From NCBI RefSeq assembly GCF_938039205.1, contig NZ_CALHVM010000058.1, positions 1 to 64,000 of the forward strand: 64,000 nt of DNA. Reading direction: 5' to 3'. Positions 45,316-53,790 of the stretch are shown piece after piece. Under the pieces are notes generated by a model. It saw only the letters and a program-made list of their open reading frames with translations. It ran no database searches and was not told the origin of the DNA. A program made the translations under genes and the position numbers. This DNA comes from an uncultured Campylobacter sp. (GTDB lineage: Bacteria; Campylobacterota; Campylobacteria; Campylobacterales; Campylobacteraceae). Position 1 is the first letter of the stretch, and each line of letters begins with the position of its first letter.

Positions 45316-45337
45316 TTTACAACGATTTCGATGTAAA
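45316..45337. promoter_or_regulatory. Operator-like palindrome 2
   Basis: A 22-bp imperfect palindrome with arms TTTACAACGAT and TTCGATGTAAA (one mismatch besides the centre) shares TTTCGATGTAA with site 1. A spacing of 32 bp, three helical turns, fits cooperative binding of a dimeric phage-type repressor. Confidence 0.5.
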
Positions 45338-45403
45338 TTTTACTCTTGACTTTTTTGTTTTTTCGTGCTCTCAAAAAATCCTGCGAAAATGACAAAAAAT
45401 AGT

Positions 45404-45419
45404 AAATCCTGCAGGATTT
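45404..45419. promoter_or_regulatory. Perfect 16-bp palindrome upstream of the small coiled-coil gene
   Basis: AAATCCTGCAGGATTT is a perfect palindrome. A half-site AAATCCTGC occurs at 45376-45384, 28 bp earlier. It lies 111 bp before the 39-aa gene and is unrelated in sequence to palindromes 1 and 2, which suggests a second DNA-binding protein. Confidence 0.5.
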
Positions 45420-45529
45420 GCCAAATTTGGACTTTTTCAGAATATTTTTACCAAACCAACCCGCTTTAAAATTTAAGTTACTATTCTATCAAAGGCAGTG
45501 CCTTAAATTTAACTCTCGTGGAGGACAAA

Positions 45530-45649
45530 ATGGATATTGAGGAGCTAAAAAAGCAAGTCGGTGATTTGCAAGCAGAAAAAGAAGCAATGAGCGCTAAAAA
45601 CAAAGAGCTTTTAAGCGAGGTAAAAAAGCTAAAAGCTAAAAAACGCTGA
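45530..45649 (+). CDS. 39-aa coiled-coil protein
   Basis: ATG 45530 with an excellent ribosome site GTGGAGGAC (GGAGG at 45520-45524). The product begins MDIEELKKQVGDLQAEKEAM and continues as one uninterrupted charged helix with heptad-like Leu/Val spacing. It ends in a very basic tail (VKKLKAKKR). It has no signal or membrane segment. It resembles small dimerising or DNA-associated phage proteins, but no family is recognised. Operator-like palindromes and the structured RNA lie upstream; the CCTCC of that RNA is complementary to this ribosome site. Confidence 0.6.
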   Translation: MDIEELKKQVGDLQAEKEAMSAKNKELLSEVKKLKAKKR

Positions 45650-45858
45650 TGATTGCTCATGCCCGCAAAGCGGCGGACAGCAAAAGCTAAAGGTAAATTT
45701 GAAAGGCTACATTAAATTTTGGCGCTAAAATAGCCGTTGCTGGCATAAATTTAAGCGGCGACGGTTTGTAAATTTATAAAAATTAGAGTATTTTAAAATA
45801 GGTCGGCGAGCCGAAACGACTCGTGCAAGGGTTAAATTTATCTAAAAACGCAACTTAG

Positions 45859-47205
45859 CTATTCGTTAAGGATTGAAAGCAACTCTTTGTTGTCCTTGGT
45901 TTTTAGCATCTTAGCGTATAAAAACTTAAGCGCCTCTACGTCGTCCATCGTCGCGATCGCCGAGCGGATAGCCCAGATCTTTTGCAGTTCGTCCGGTTTT
46001 TGCAGTAACTCCTCTTTTCTGGTGCCTGATTTTAGTACGTTGATGGCCGGGTAAATACGGCGGTCGGAGATGTTGCGATCAAGGACGATCTCGCTGTTGC
46101 CCGTGCCCTTAAACTCCTCAAAAATTACCTCGTCCATACGAGAGCCCGTGTCGATGAGCGCGGTAGCGATGATGGTGAGACTGCCGCCGTGTTCGATATT
46201 TCGCGCCGCACCAAAAAAGCGCTTAGGTTTATGCAGGGCGTTTGCGTCCACGCCGCCGGTTAACACCTTACCGCTTGGCGGAGTTACGGTGTTATACGCG
46301 CGCGCTAGGCGGGTGATGCTATCAAGTAGGATGATGACGTCTTTGCCCATTTCTACGAGGCGCTTGGCCTTTTCGATGACGAGCTCGGCGACGCGCACGT
46401 GGTTCATCGCAGGCAGGTCAAACGTCGAGCTAAACACTTCGCCTTTTACGCAGCGCTGCATATCGGTGACCTCCTCGGGACGCTCGTCTACGAGCAATAC
46501 CATGAGATGCGACTCGGGGTGGTTGCGCGCGATGCCGTGGGCTAGCTCTTTCATGAGCTCGGTTTTACCGCTTCTAGGAGGGGCGACGATGAGGCCGCGT
46601 TGACCCTTGCCAAGTGGTGTAAAGAGATCGAGCACGCGGCCCGTTAGCTTCATGGGATCATACTCGAGGCGAAGTTTTTCCGTCGGGAAAAGCGGAGTTA
46701 GGTTGTCAAATAGCGGGCGCTCTTTGGCCTCGATTAGCGGCATATAGTTTAGCGCTTCGATTTTTAGCAGAGCGTAGTATTTTTCCTGATCTTTGGGTTC
46801 GCGTACTTGACCTGTCACGATGTCGCCCACGCGCAGGGCAAATTTGCGAATTTGAGAGTTTGAGACGTAGGCGTCGTTTGAGCTGTCGCTGAGGTTTGCG
46901 TCTACCGAGCGCAAAAAGCCGTAGCCCTCGCTCGTGATCTCTAAAATACCCGTGAAAAGTATAAATCCGCCTTGTTTTGTTTGGGTTTTTAGGATCTCAA
47001 ATATCAAATCTTGTCTGCGAAATTCGCGCGGATTCTCGACGCCTACGCTATTTGCGATAGCGATGAGCTCCTCTAGACTAAGAGTTCTTAGCTCTTCGAT
47101 TTTGTGTCCGTCTACGGGGATGTGAGTGCGCGAGTTTTGGTGTTTTTTTGTGGTTTTTTGACTTTCCTGCACAGAATTTGCAGGCTGGGTCGCGTTATTT
47201 TCCAT
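45859..47205 (-). CDS. rho: Transcription termination factor Rho
   Basis: Hexameric RNA-dependent ATPase that releases transcripts. The N-terminal ~45 residues are a polar extension, followed by the helical domain and cold-shock-like RNA-binding domain ([15 protein letters not shown]). The ATPase core has the P-loop [25 protein letters not shown], the [13 protein letters not shown]alker B region and the [21 protein letters not shown]-loop. The length is 448 residues. Convergent with the phage remnant. Confidence 0.97.
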   Translation of the reverse strand: MENNATQPANSVQESQKTTKKHQNSRTHIPVDGHKIEELRTLSLEELIAIANSVGVENPREFRRQDLIFEILKTQTKQGGFILFTGILEITSEGYGFLRSVDANLSDSSNDAYVSNSQIRKFALRVGDIVTGQVREPKDQEKYYALLKIEALNYMPLIEAKERPLFDNLTPLFPTEKLRLEYDPMKLTGRVLDLFTPLGKGQRGLIVAPPRSGKTELMKELAHGIARNHPESHLMVLLVDERPEEVTDMQRCVKGEVFSSTFDLPAMNHVRVAELVIEKAKRLVEMGKDVIILLDSITRLARAYNTVTPPSGKVLTGGVDANALHKPKRFFGAARNIEHGGSLTIIATALIDTGSRMDEVIFEEFKGTGNSEIVLDRNISDRRIYPAINVLKSGTRKEELLQKPDELQKIWAIRSAIATMDDVEALKFLYAKMLKTKDNKELLSILNE

Positions 47206-47312
47206 TGTGTCCTCTTTAAAATTACGGAATAATTTTGTAGATAAATTTAAGTTTCAAAAGAAGTTTTGAAAGTCGCATTTTATAAAATTTTGGCTTTGAT
47301 GTCAAGAAGTGA

Positions 47313-47318
47313 TATAAT
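47313..47318 (+). promoter_or_regulatory. -10 element of the CDF transporter gene
   Basis: GTGATATAATCTCG contains TATAAT, 29 bp upstream of ATG 47347. It shows that upstream in-frame starts (for example TTG 47266) would lie before the transcript start. Confidence 0.65.
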
Positions 47319-47346
47319 CTCGCCAAAAATGAAAAGGAATCTCAAA

Positions 47347-48456
47347 ATGATGGATTTTAAAGACGGCAAGCGCGAAAAAACGATCATAAAAACCGCGCTT
47401 ATCGGTATAATTACAAATTTTTTCTTAGCTGCGGCGAAAATTTTTATCGCCATGGTTTCAAACTCGGTCGCGCTGATATCAGACGCCGTAAATAATCTTA
47501 GCGATGCGGGCTCAAGTATTATCACGATATTTGGCTCAAAACTAGCTAGCAAAATGCCCGACGAAGACCACCCCTACGGCTACGGCAGGACCGAGTATAT
47601 CGGCGGTCTCATCGTTTCGGTTATCGTGCTGATGCTTGGATTTCAGTTCTTAAAAACTTCGGTCGAAAACATCTTTGCGCCAGAGCCTACTAGTTTTACG
47701 ATGCCGTTTTTGGCGTTTTTGTTTTGCGCGATATTCGTCAAATTTGCGCTCGGCTTTTACTACAAAAAGATCGGCAAACAGACCAAATCTATCTCGCTTA
47801 GAGCCGTCGGGCAGGAAGCTTTGGGCGATGCGATCATCTCGTGCGTGATTTTGGTTTCGGCTGGGCTTTCATACTTCGCCGACATCCAGATAGACGGCTA
47901 CGCTGGCGCTTTGGCGTCGCTTTTTATTATCGTAAACGGCGTATTTTTGATAAAAGAAACTTTTGATAAAATCATCGGCCAGCGCGTCGAAAAAGAGATC
48001 AGCGACGAAATTTACGCCGCCGTAAATCGCTGCGAGATCGTGCGCGGTGCATACGATTTGATCCTTCACAACTACGGCGCGCAGCGATACGTGGGCTCGG
48101 TTAACGTCGAGATAGACGAGCATTTGCCCCTTAGCGAGGTTTCGCAGAGGCTAAACGAGCTTCAAATCGAAATCTATAAAATTTACAGGATATATCTGGT
48201 TTTTGGCGTTTATAGCGTGAATTTGGGGCAGGACGAGAGTCGCGCCTGCGTGGCAAATCTGCTCTCGCGCTTTAGCAGCGTGCGCGGATTTCACGCGTTT
48301 TTTATCGATACCAAGAAAAAGAGCGTGAGGTTTGACGTGGTGGTCGATTTTGCCGAGAAAAACCTCGTCCGACTACGCGCCCAGATCGAACGCGAGATCT
48401 CGCTAAGCTTTCCGGGATATAAAATTTTTATCGTGATAGATAGGGAGTTTGCGTGA
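47347..48456 (+). CDS. Cation diffusion facilitator transporter
   Basis: Proton-coupled exporter of a divalent metal (Zn, Fe, Mn or similar; not decidable here). I chose ATG 47347 (MMDFKDGKREK), with AAAAGGAA upstream and a -10 at 47313. Six membrane helices. Metal-site helices contain SDAVNNLSDAGSS (TM2) and GQEALGDAIIS (TM5). DHPYGYGRTEYIGG is the loop typical of the family. The cytoplasmic C-terminal domain (~215-370) is longer than in E. coli FieF. Intact and monocistronic. Confidence 0.88.
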   Translation: MMDFKDGKREKTIIKTALIGIITNFFLAAAKIFIAMVSNSVALISDAVNNLSDAGSSIITIFGSKLASKMPDEDHPYGYGRTEYIGGLIVSVIVLMLGFQFLKTSVENIFAPEPTSFTMPFLAFLFCAIFVKFALGFYYKKIGKQTKSISLRAVGQEALGDAIISCVILVSAGLSYFADIQIDGYAGALASLFIIVNGVFLIKETFDKIIGQRVEKEISDEIYAAVNRCEIVRGAYDLILHNYGAQRYVGSVNVEIDEHLPLSEVSQRLNELQIEIYKIYRIYLVFGVYSVNLGQDESRACVANLLSRFSSVRGFHAFFIDTKKKSVRFDVVVDFAEKNLVRLRAQIEREISLSFPGYKIFIVIDREFA

Positions 48457-48504
48457 TGGTTGAGGGAGGGACAAATCGGTAGCGCCTAGGACGTTTTAAT
48501 GTGC

Positions 48505-48510
48505 TATAAT
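48505..48510 (+). promoter_or_regulatory. -10 element of the small membrane protein gene
   Basis: GTGCTATAATCCTG contains TATAAT, 58 bp upstream of ATG 48568. Confidence 0.55.
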
Positions 48511-48567
48511 CCTGCGGCTTAAAAATATAAAGCCGGAGTGTAAAATTTAATCTAATTGCGAGAAAAA

Positions 48568-49020
48568 ATGGTATTTTTAAAAATTTTGACTTGTGCGTTT
48601 TCGATGAGTTTTTGCTTTATGAGTATCTACGGGCTTACGACTAGCGCGGTGGAGCTTGCGCTTTTTACAGAGTATAATCCGGCAGGAGACGCCGATCCTC
48701 TCGGCGATCTGAGCGATCCGCTCGATTGGCTTCAGTTAAATATCGCTTATTTAGTCGGTTTTTGGATATTTTTTAGCAGCGTGTGCGCGGTGATTTATAG
48801 ACGACTAAGTTGCTTTGACGAAATTTCAAAATTTTTCATAGATTTATTTTTGCCTACCGTTGCGACGATTATTTTGGCGCTTATTTTGGGTGCGGTACTA
48901 CCGTTTACGGTTGGGGCTCAGCCGGAAAATGCTGTTATCGCCCAAGGGCTTGGCATATTTTTAGCCGAAATACTTTTTATAATCATAATAGCCCGCTTAA
49001 TAAAAAGAGAGCGAAAGTAG
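48568..49020 (+). CDS. Unknown four-helix membrane protein
   Basis: About 150 residues. Hydrophobic segments lie near 1-20, 55-75, 95-115 and 125-143. The loop after the first helix is acidic (FTEYNPAGDADPLGDLSDPLDW). I prefer ATG 48568 (MVFLKIL) to the TTG four codons upstream because AGAAAAA spacing and the -10 box fit it. No family recognised. It is flanked by its own promoter and a 309-bp spacer, so it is probably transcribed alone. Confidence 0.65.
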   Translation: MVFLKILTCAFSMSFCFMSIYGLTTSAVELALFTEYNPAGDADPLGDLSDPLDWLQLNIAYLVGFWIFFSSVCAVIYRRLSCFDEISKFFIDLFLPTVATIILALILGAVLPFTVGAQPENAVIAQGLGIFLAEILFIIIIARLIKRERK

Positions 49021-49329
49021 TAAATTTGGCGCTCAAGATGCCATTTATATTACTACAAGTTTTCAAAGAGCGGTTATGGGTAAAAATTCTTTGTAAAATT
49101 CGAGGCTGAAATTTGCAAGCATTAAAAACTCTCTCGTAAGTTTGCCAGCGTTTTCAAGGTGCTAGTCTCGGCCAAATTTATGGGGGTATTTTGACGCGAG
49201 CAAAATCTATCAAATTCGTCGTCAAATTCGGACGCAAGCGAAATCCGCGCCAAAGCTAGCAAAATCAAGCGAGGCTTTAGAAATTTTGCGTATAATCTAA
49301 AATCTTAAAACGAAAGAAAAAAGTAATCG
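49021..49329. other. Spacer with the ccoI promoter
   Basis: No gene is seen. TATAAT at 49291-49296 (GCGTATAATCTAAA), 34 bp before the ccoI ATG, is a good -10 element. Confidence 0.6.
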
Positions 49330-51732
49330 ATGGGTAAATTTAAGTGCGCGCATTGTAGGGGCGAATTTGAGCGCGAGGCGCTGATAGAACGCGGCGGGGA
49401 GCTGTTTTGCTGCGAGGGGTGCGCGGGAGTTTACGAGATACTTAACGCAAGCGGGCTAGGTGAGTTTTACGAAAGGCTTGGTAAAACTACGCTAAATCCT
49501 GCCCGGGGCGCAAAAAACGCGGCGCAAAAGTCGCAAGAGGACCTCGCGGCTGTTTATCAAAACTACGTCAAAAACGAGAACGGATTTAATAAAATCTCGC
49601 TCATCATCGAGGGTATCCACTGCTCGGCTTGTATCTGGCTAAACGAGAAGGTTTTATTTGCACAGAAGGGAATTTTAGAGGTAAATATAAACTCGGTTAA
49701 TAACAAAGCCCTCATCGTCTGGGACGAAAAAGAGATAAATTTGGCCCAAATTTTCGCCCTCGTCCGCTCCATCGGCTTTGAGCCCTACCCATACGACGCG
49801 CAGGCTCAGGAGCACAGGCTCGCTCTGCAAAAGCGCGAGTTTTACGCGAGGCTGCTGGTGGGCATTTTTTGCACGATGAACATCATGTGGCTGGCCGTCG
49901 CGCAGTACGGCGGCTACTTCACGGGCATGCGCGCCGACGTGCGCTCTATCATAAATTTCGCCGAATTTATCCTCGCTACGCCGGTGCTTTTTTATACGGG
50001 AAGCGGGTTTTTTAGGGGCGCTTGGGCGGCACTAAAAAACAAAACGCAAAATATGGATAGCCTCATCGTTACGGGCACGCTAGCAGCTTATATTTTCTCG
50101 ATATACTCGATGTTTTCGCGGCAAGGAGAGGTGTATTTTGACTCGGTTGTGATGATAATCACTTTCGTATTTATCGGCAAATATCTGGAAATTTTAAGCA
50201 AGAAAAAAGCCGCCGACACGCTCGATAATCTAAACTCGCTAAATTTAAACTCAGTTAGCGTCAAAAACGGCGACGAAATAACTCTAAAAAGCGCGCAGGA
50301 GGTGAGGGTGGGCGAGCTCGTGGTCGTGAGAGCTGGCGAGCGCGTGCTGCTAGACGGCATCGTTATCAGCGGCGCGGCGAGCTTTGATCTATCTAGCCTT
50401 AGCGGCGAGAGCGCGCCCGCGTATCTGAGCGCGAAAGAGGGCGAAAACGAGATAAAAAGCGGCTCTGTGTGCGTGGACGGTACGCTGGTTTATGAGGTCG
50501 GCGCCGTGTTTAGCGAGTCGGTGCTGGCGCGTATCATAAATCTGCTCGAAACCGCCGCAGCCAAAAAGCCGCGTATTCAGGCGCTCGCAGACGCTATCGC
50601 GGCTAGGTTTTCGGCTGCTATCACGGCGCTGGCTCTAGCTACGTTTGCGTTTTGGTTCTGGCGAACGGGCGAGCTCTCCGCCGCGCTCATCGTCGCGATC
50701 TCGGTCGTGGTGATCTCGTGCCCCTGCGCGCTGGGGCTTGCTACGCCCGTTAGCACGCTCGTTGCGCTTGGAGCGGGCTTTAGGCGCGGGATACTTTTTA
50801 AAGAAACGCGCATCATCGAAAGCCTCGCCAAATGCGATACGGCCGTGTTTGATAAGACCGGCACGCTCACGTCGGGGCGGCTTAAGGTGAGTAAATTTAC
50901 GCACGCTGGCAAATTTGACGCAAGCGCGCTTTTTTCGCTGGTTAGCGGCTCGGATCATCCCGTTAGTCGCGCCGTCGGCGAGTACCTGCGCGCAAATTTT
51001 AAGGATTTAAAACTTTTAGAGTTAGGCGGCTTTGAAAATATCGCAGCACGCGGCACGCAGGCTAAATTTGGCGGCATAAATCTAGCGGGCGGGAACGAAA
51101 AATTTATGCGCGAGCTTGGGCTTTATAACGGCGAAGCCGTGCGTGGCACTTGTTATTTTTTTGCCGAGGGCGGGCAGATCGCGGCGGTATTTGAGCTAGA
51201 AGAGAGCCTAAAAGATGGCGCCAAAGAGTGCGTAGCCGCGCTAAAAAACGCCGGTATGCGCGTAGCGATGCTAACGGGCGATAACGAATACGCCGCAAAG
51301 CGCGTAGCAGAGGGGCTTGGCATCGAGGGAACGGTCGCAAACGCTCTGCCTACGGACAAGGCCGCCTACGTAGAGAGAGTTGCGCAGCAGGGGCGAAACG
51401 TGCTGATGATAGGCGACGGGATCAACGACGCCGCCGCGCTAGCGCTCTCAAGCGTGGCCGTGTGCATGGGCAGCGGAGCGGCCGTGAGTATCGCAAAAAG
51501 CGACGTCGTGCTAATGAGAGATGACCCAGCCTCGCTAGCGGCTGCTGTAGCGCTCGCGCGCAAAACCTACTGCATCGTGCGGCAAAATTTGGCCTTTTCG
51601 CTCGTTTATAACGCCGTGACGATACCGTTAGCTATGGCCGGCTACGTAGCGCCGGCAGTGGCCGCGCTATCGATGTCGCTAAGCTCGGTCGCGGTCGTGC
51701 TAAACGCGATGCGGGCTAGGAGCGAGCGATGA
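49330..51732 (+). CDS. ccoI: Copper-transporting P-type ATPase for cbb3 oxidase assembly
   Basis: P1B-type ATPase that delivers copper for maturation of cbb3 cytochrome oxidase. The N-terminal Cys-rich module (CAHCRGEF .. FCCEGCAGVYEIL) is typical of CcoI/FixI and absent from detoxifying CopA. A heavy-metal domain with GIHCSACIWLNEK follows. Membrane CPC motif in VISCPCALGLATP, phosphorylation site DKTGTLT, TGDN and GDGINDAAAL. The length is 800 residues. It overlaps ccoS by 4 bp, which supports CcoI over CopA. C. jejuni has the same pair near rho/dnaX. Confidence 0.92.
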   Translation: MGKFKCAHCRGEFEREALIERGGELFCCEGCAGVYEILNASGLGEFYERLGKTTLNPARGAKNAAQKSQEDLAAVYQNYVKNENGFNKISLIIEGIHCSACIWLNEKVLFAQKGILEVNINSVNNKALIVWDEKEINLAQIFALVRSIGFEPYPYDAQAQEHRLALQKREFYARLLVGIFCTMNIMWLAVAQYGGYFTGMRADVRSIINFAEFILATPVLFYTGSGFFRGAWAALKNKTQNMDSLIVTGTLAAYIFSIYSMFSRQGEVYFDSVVMIITFVFIGKYLEILSKKKAADTLDNLNSLNLNSVSVKNGDEITLKSAQEVRVGELVVVRAGERVLLDGIVISGAASFDLSSLSGESAPAYLSAKEGENEIKSGSVCVDGTLVYEVGAVFSESVLARIINLLETAAAKKPRIQALADAIAARFSAAITALALATFAFWFWRTGELSAALIVAISVVVISCPCALGLATPVSTLVALGAGFRRGILFKETRIIESLAKCDTAVFDKTGTLTSGRLKVSKFTHAGKFDASALFSLVSGSDHPVSRAVGEYLRANFKDLKLLELGGFENIAARGTQAKFGGINLAGGNEKFMRELGLYNGEAVRGTCYFFAEGGQIAAVFELEESLKDGAKECVAALKNAGMRVAMLTGDNEYAAKRVAEGLGIEGTVANALPTDKAAYVERVAQQGRNVLMIGDGINDAAALALSSVAVCMGSGAAVSIAKSDVVLMRDDPASLAAAVALARKTYCIVRQNLAFSLVYNAVTIPLAMAGYVAPAVAALSMSLSSVAVVLNAMRARSER

Positions 51733-51941
51733 GCGGGGCGGTCGTGGCGATGATGATCGGGGTCTCGACGCTGCTAGGCGCATGCGGACTGGCGGCGCTG
51801 CTGTGGGGGCTCAAAACCAGGCAGTTTGACGACGAGCGAAAGTTTTTGGACGGGACGAAATTTGACGACGAAGACGCGCTAAACGACGCCTATGAGCTGG
51901 AACTGCGTCGTAAAGAAAAGGGCTATAAGTCGCCTGAGTGA
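51729..51941 (+). CDS. ccoS: cbb3-type cytochrome oxidase assembly protein CcoS
   Basis: Small single-span membrane protein needed for cofactor insertion into cbb3 oxidase. It is 70 residues: a membrane helix at ~5-27 (VAMMIGVSTLLGACGLAALLWGL), then the family tail KTRQFDD .. FLDGTKFDDEDALNDAYELE. It starts in the ccoI stop (ATGA), so it is translationally coupled. Confidence 0.9.
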   Translation: MSGAVVAMMIGVSTLLGACGLAALLWGLKTRQFDDERKFLDGTKFDDEDALNDAYELELRRKEKGYKSPE

Positions 51942-52373
51942 GTATTTTTGTTTAAATTTAGCAGAAATCGTGCGGGCAAATTTGACGGATAGTGGGTTTA
52001 AATTTGAGCGGATAAATTTGCGCAAGAATTTGAAGCAGAGCAAATTTGGAGCTAAATTTGCCGCTTTAAAACTACTCTATAAGGTAGCAAATCTGAGTGA
52101 AAATTTTAAAAAGTGGCTTAAAATCGATCTAGTCAGTGCGACTACGGCAAATTTGACGTTTGTGCGGCTAAAATCGGTGAGCGAGGGTTAAATTTCATTC
52201 AAGGGTTTGGTTGTGTAGCGGCGTCAAATTTGACTCAAATTTTGCGAGCCTTTGCGCCTATTAAAATTATTCTTTCTAAATAGTGGCAAAAGCTCAAATT
52301 TAAAGTCAAATTTGAGCCAGTCGCGGGATTTTTGAGATTTTTGCAGAGATCGTTTGAAATCTACTCGTAAAGA
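51942..52373. other. Spacer between ccoS and the cytochrome genes
   Basis: I support no gene. A plus-strand open frame running out of ccoS (51892-52191) is a run of AAATTT words and has no ribosome site. No clear terminator for either side is visible. Confidence 0.45.
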
Positions 52374-52676
52374 TTATTTTAAGCTATCGATATACTCGCT
52401 AACCGCCGCCATATCCTCGTCGCTTAGGTTTTTGGCGTGTAGTTGCATGACCTTGCCCATGCCGAAGTTGTTGTTTGAGCCGTCTTTGTAGCTTTGTAGC
52501 GCTTTTATGCGGTCTTCTTTGCTAATGCTAGTTAGCGCAGGCACTTTGTTTGCGTATTTTACGTCCGCTTTTTCGCCGTGACAGGCTGAGCATTTTTTGT
52601 AAATAGCTGCGCCGTCGGCCGCAAGTAGAGATAAATTTAGCGCCAAAACGGCGGTTGCAATGTGATAGATTTTCAT
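52374..52676 (-). CDS. Periplasmic class I cytochrome c (first copy)
   Basis: 100 residues. A signal peptide ends near LLAADG. Haem-binding CSACH lies at residues ~32-36. An axial Met candidate is in FGMGKVMQLHAKNLSDEDMAAVSEYI, the C-terminal helix pattern of cytochrome c553-type proteins. It probably carries electrons in the periplasm, plausibly to the cbb3 oxidase whose assembly genes are adjacent. It is a paralogue of the next gene with the same layout, each with its own promoter. -10: TATAAT on the minus strand (complement of 52709-52714). Confidence 0.9.
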   Translation of the reverse strand: MKIYHIATAVLALNLSLLAADGAAIYKKCSACHGEKADVKYANKVPALTSISKEDRIKALQSYKDGSNNNFGMGKVMQLHAKNLSDEDMAAVSEYIDSLK

Positions 52677-52786
52677 CTTTCATCCTTTTTGATAGAAATT
52701 TAGACGAGATTATAGCCCTAAAAGCTTAAAAGAAAAGAAATTTGATAAAAAAGTTACTAAAATGAAGCGCGAAATAAAAAGCAGAG

Positions 52787-52812
52787 AAAAAATCGGCGGA
52801 AAAACTCCGCCG
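52787..52812 (-). terminator. Terminator between the two cytochrome c genes
   Basis: On the minus strand the 7-bp stem CGGCGGA / TCCGCCG (plus-strand 52794-52800 and 52806-52812) has a 5-nt loop and is followed by ATTTTTT. It ends 7 bp past the second-copy gene, separating it from the first. Confidence 0.85.
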
Positions 52813-52819
52813 AAAAGGG

Positions 52820-53131
52820 TTATTTTAGAGTAGGGATGTAATCTGATAGAGCTGCGATGTCGTCGTCGCTAAGTGGTTTTGCGATAGGTTTCATCATAGC
52901 TGCGCTTTTAAATTTATCTAGAGTGCCTGCTTTATAGCCTTTTAGGCTCTCGGCGATCTCTTCTTTTGAAAGCGTGCTAAGTGCAGGAACTTTGTTTAGA
53001 TACATTTTTTCAGCTTTGGCTCCGTGACAGGCTGCGCATTTTTTGTAAAGTGTTGCGCCGTCAGCGGCAAATAGGCTACCCGCTAGCAATGCGGCTGCAC
53101 CTGAAACAATGATAAGCTTTTTCATTTTCAA
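52820..53131 (-). CDS. Periplasmic class I cytochrome c (second copy)
   Basis: 103 residues. Signal peptide MKMKKLIIVSGAAALLAGSLFA, haem motif CAACH at ~34-38, then KMYLNKVPALSTLSKEEI. An AAMMKPIAKPLSDDDIAALSDYI C-terminus supplies the Met ligand. It is clearly related to the neighbouring copy (shared xKVPALxxxSKE and LSDxDxAAxSxYI), so a tandem duplication is likely. -10: TATAAT on the minus strand (complement of 53158-53163), 27 bp from the start. Confidence 0.9.
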   Translation of the reverse strand: MKMKKLIIVSGAAALLAGSLFAADGATLYKKCAACHGAKAEKMYLNKVPALSTLSKEEIAESLKGYKAGTLDKFKSAAMMKPIAKPLSDDDIAALSDYIPTLK

Positions 53132-53252
53132 TCCTTTTTGATAAAATTGTATGCGTATTATAGTCTTAAAAGCTAAATTTTACATTATTTTTTTATATTA
53201 GTTTATACTGCGGCGCGGACGGCGATTTTCATTTAAATTTAGCTTTTTTTTG

Positions 53253-53258
53253 TATAAT
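53253..53258 (+). promoter_or_regulatory. -10 element immediately before gmhB
   Basis: TTGTATAATTTTAGGCATGG contains TATAAT only 7 bp before the gmhB ATG. Transcription would therefore begin at or very near the start codon. Confidence 0.6.
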
Positions 53259-53265
53259 TTTAGGC

Positions 53266-53790
53266 ATGGATAAAACAGGGTTTAAAACGGCGTCCAAAAA
53301 GGCGCTATTTCTCGATCGCGACGGCGTGATAAACGAGGATGTGGGCTATGTTTATAGGTGCGAGGATTTCGTTTTTAAAGAGGGTATTTTCGCCGCTTTG
53401 AGAGAGTTTGCCAAGGCTGGCTACGCGCTAGTCGTGGTGACGAATCAATCAGGCATCGGGCGAGGCTACTACACGCTAGAGCAGTTTGACGAGCTTTGCG
53501 GGTTTATGCTGGGCGAGTTTGAAAAAGAGGGTGTAAAGATAGAGAAAATTTACTTTTGTCCGCACGCGCCGGAGGCTAATTGCCTTTGCCGTAAACCAAA
53601 GCCAGGCATGCTGCTAAATGCCGCAAACGAGCTAAATATCGACCTTGCGCGCTCAATCATGATAGGCGACAAGGATAGCGACATGCAGGCGGGGCAGAGT
53701 GCCGGCGTCGGGATAAATTTAAAGCTGGACGACCGGCTAAAAAGCGTGGCTGAGGCGCTAGAGTTTTTAAAAAAAGAAGGAAAAATATGA
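53266..53790 (+). CDS. gmhB: D-glycero-beta-D-manno-heptose-1,7-bisphosphate 7-phosphatase
   Basis: HAD-family phosphatase in ADP-heptose synthesis. Catalytic FLDRDGVINED at ~13-23, VVTNQSGIGRGYYT, zinc-site CPHAPEANCLCRKPKPGML, and MIGDKDSDMQAG. The length of 174 residues is typical. The -10 box is only 7 bp upstream, so the mRNA may be leaderless; there is no ribosome site before the ATG. It overlaps hldD by 4 bp. Confidence 0.94.
   Translation: MDKTGFKTASKKALFLDRDGVINEDVGYVYRCEDFVFKEGIFAALREFAKAGYALVVVTNQSGIGRGYYTLEQFDELCGFMLGEFEKEGVKIEKIYFCPHAPEANCLCRKPKPGMLLNAANELNIDLARSIMIGDKDSDMQAGQSAGVGINLKLDDRLKSVAEALEFLKKEGKI

Noticed and set aside
51892..52191. 99-codon plus-strand frame overlapping the ccoS end
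   Set aside because: It overlaps a well-supported gene and continues through motif-rich spacer; residues are repeated K-F and N-L from AAATTT.
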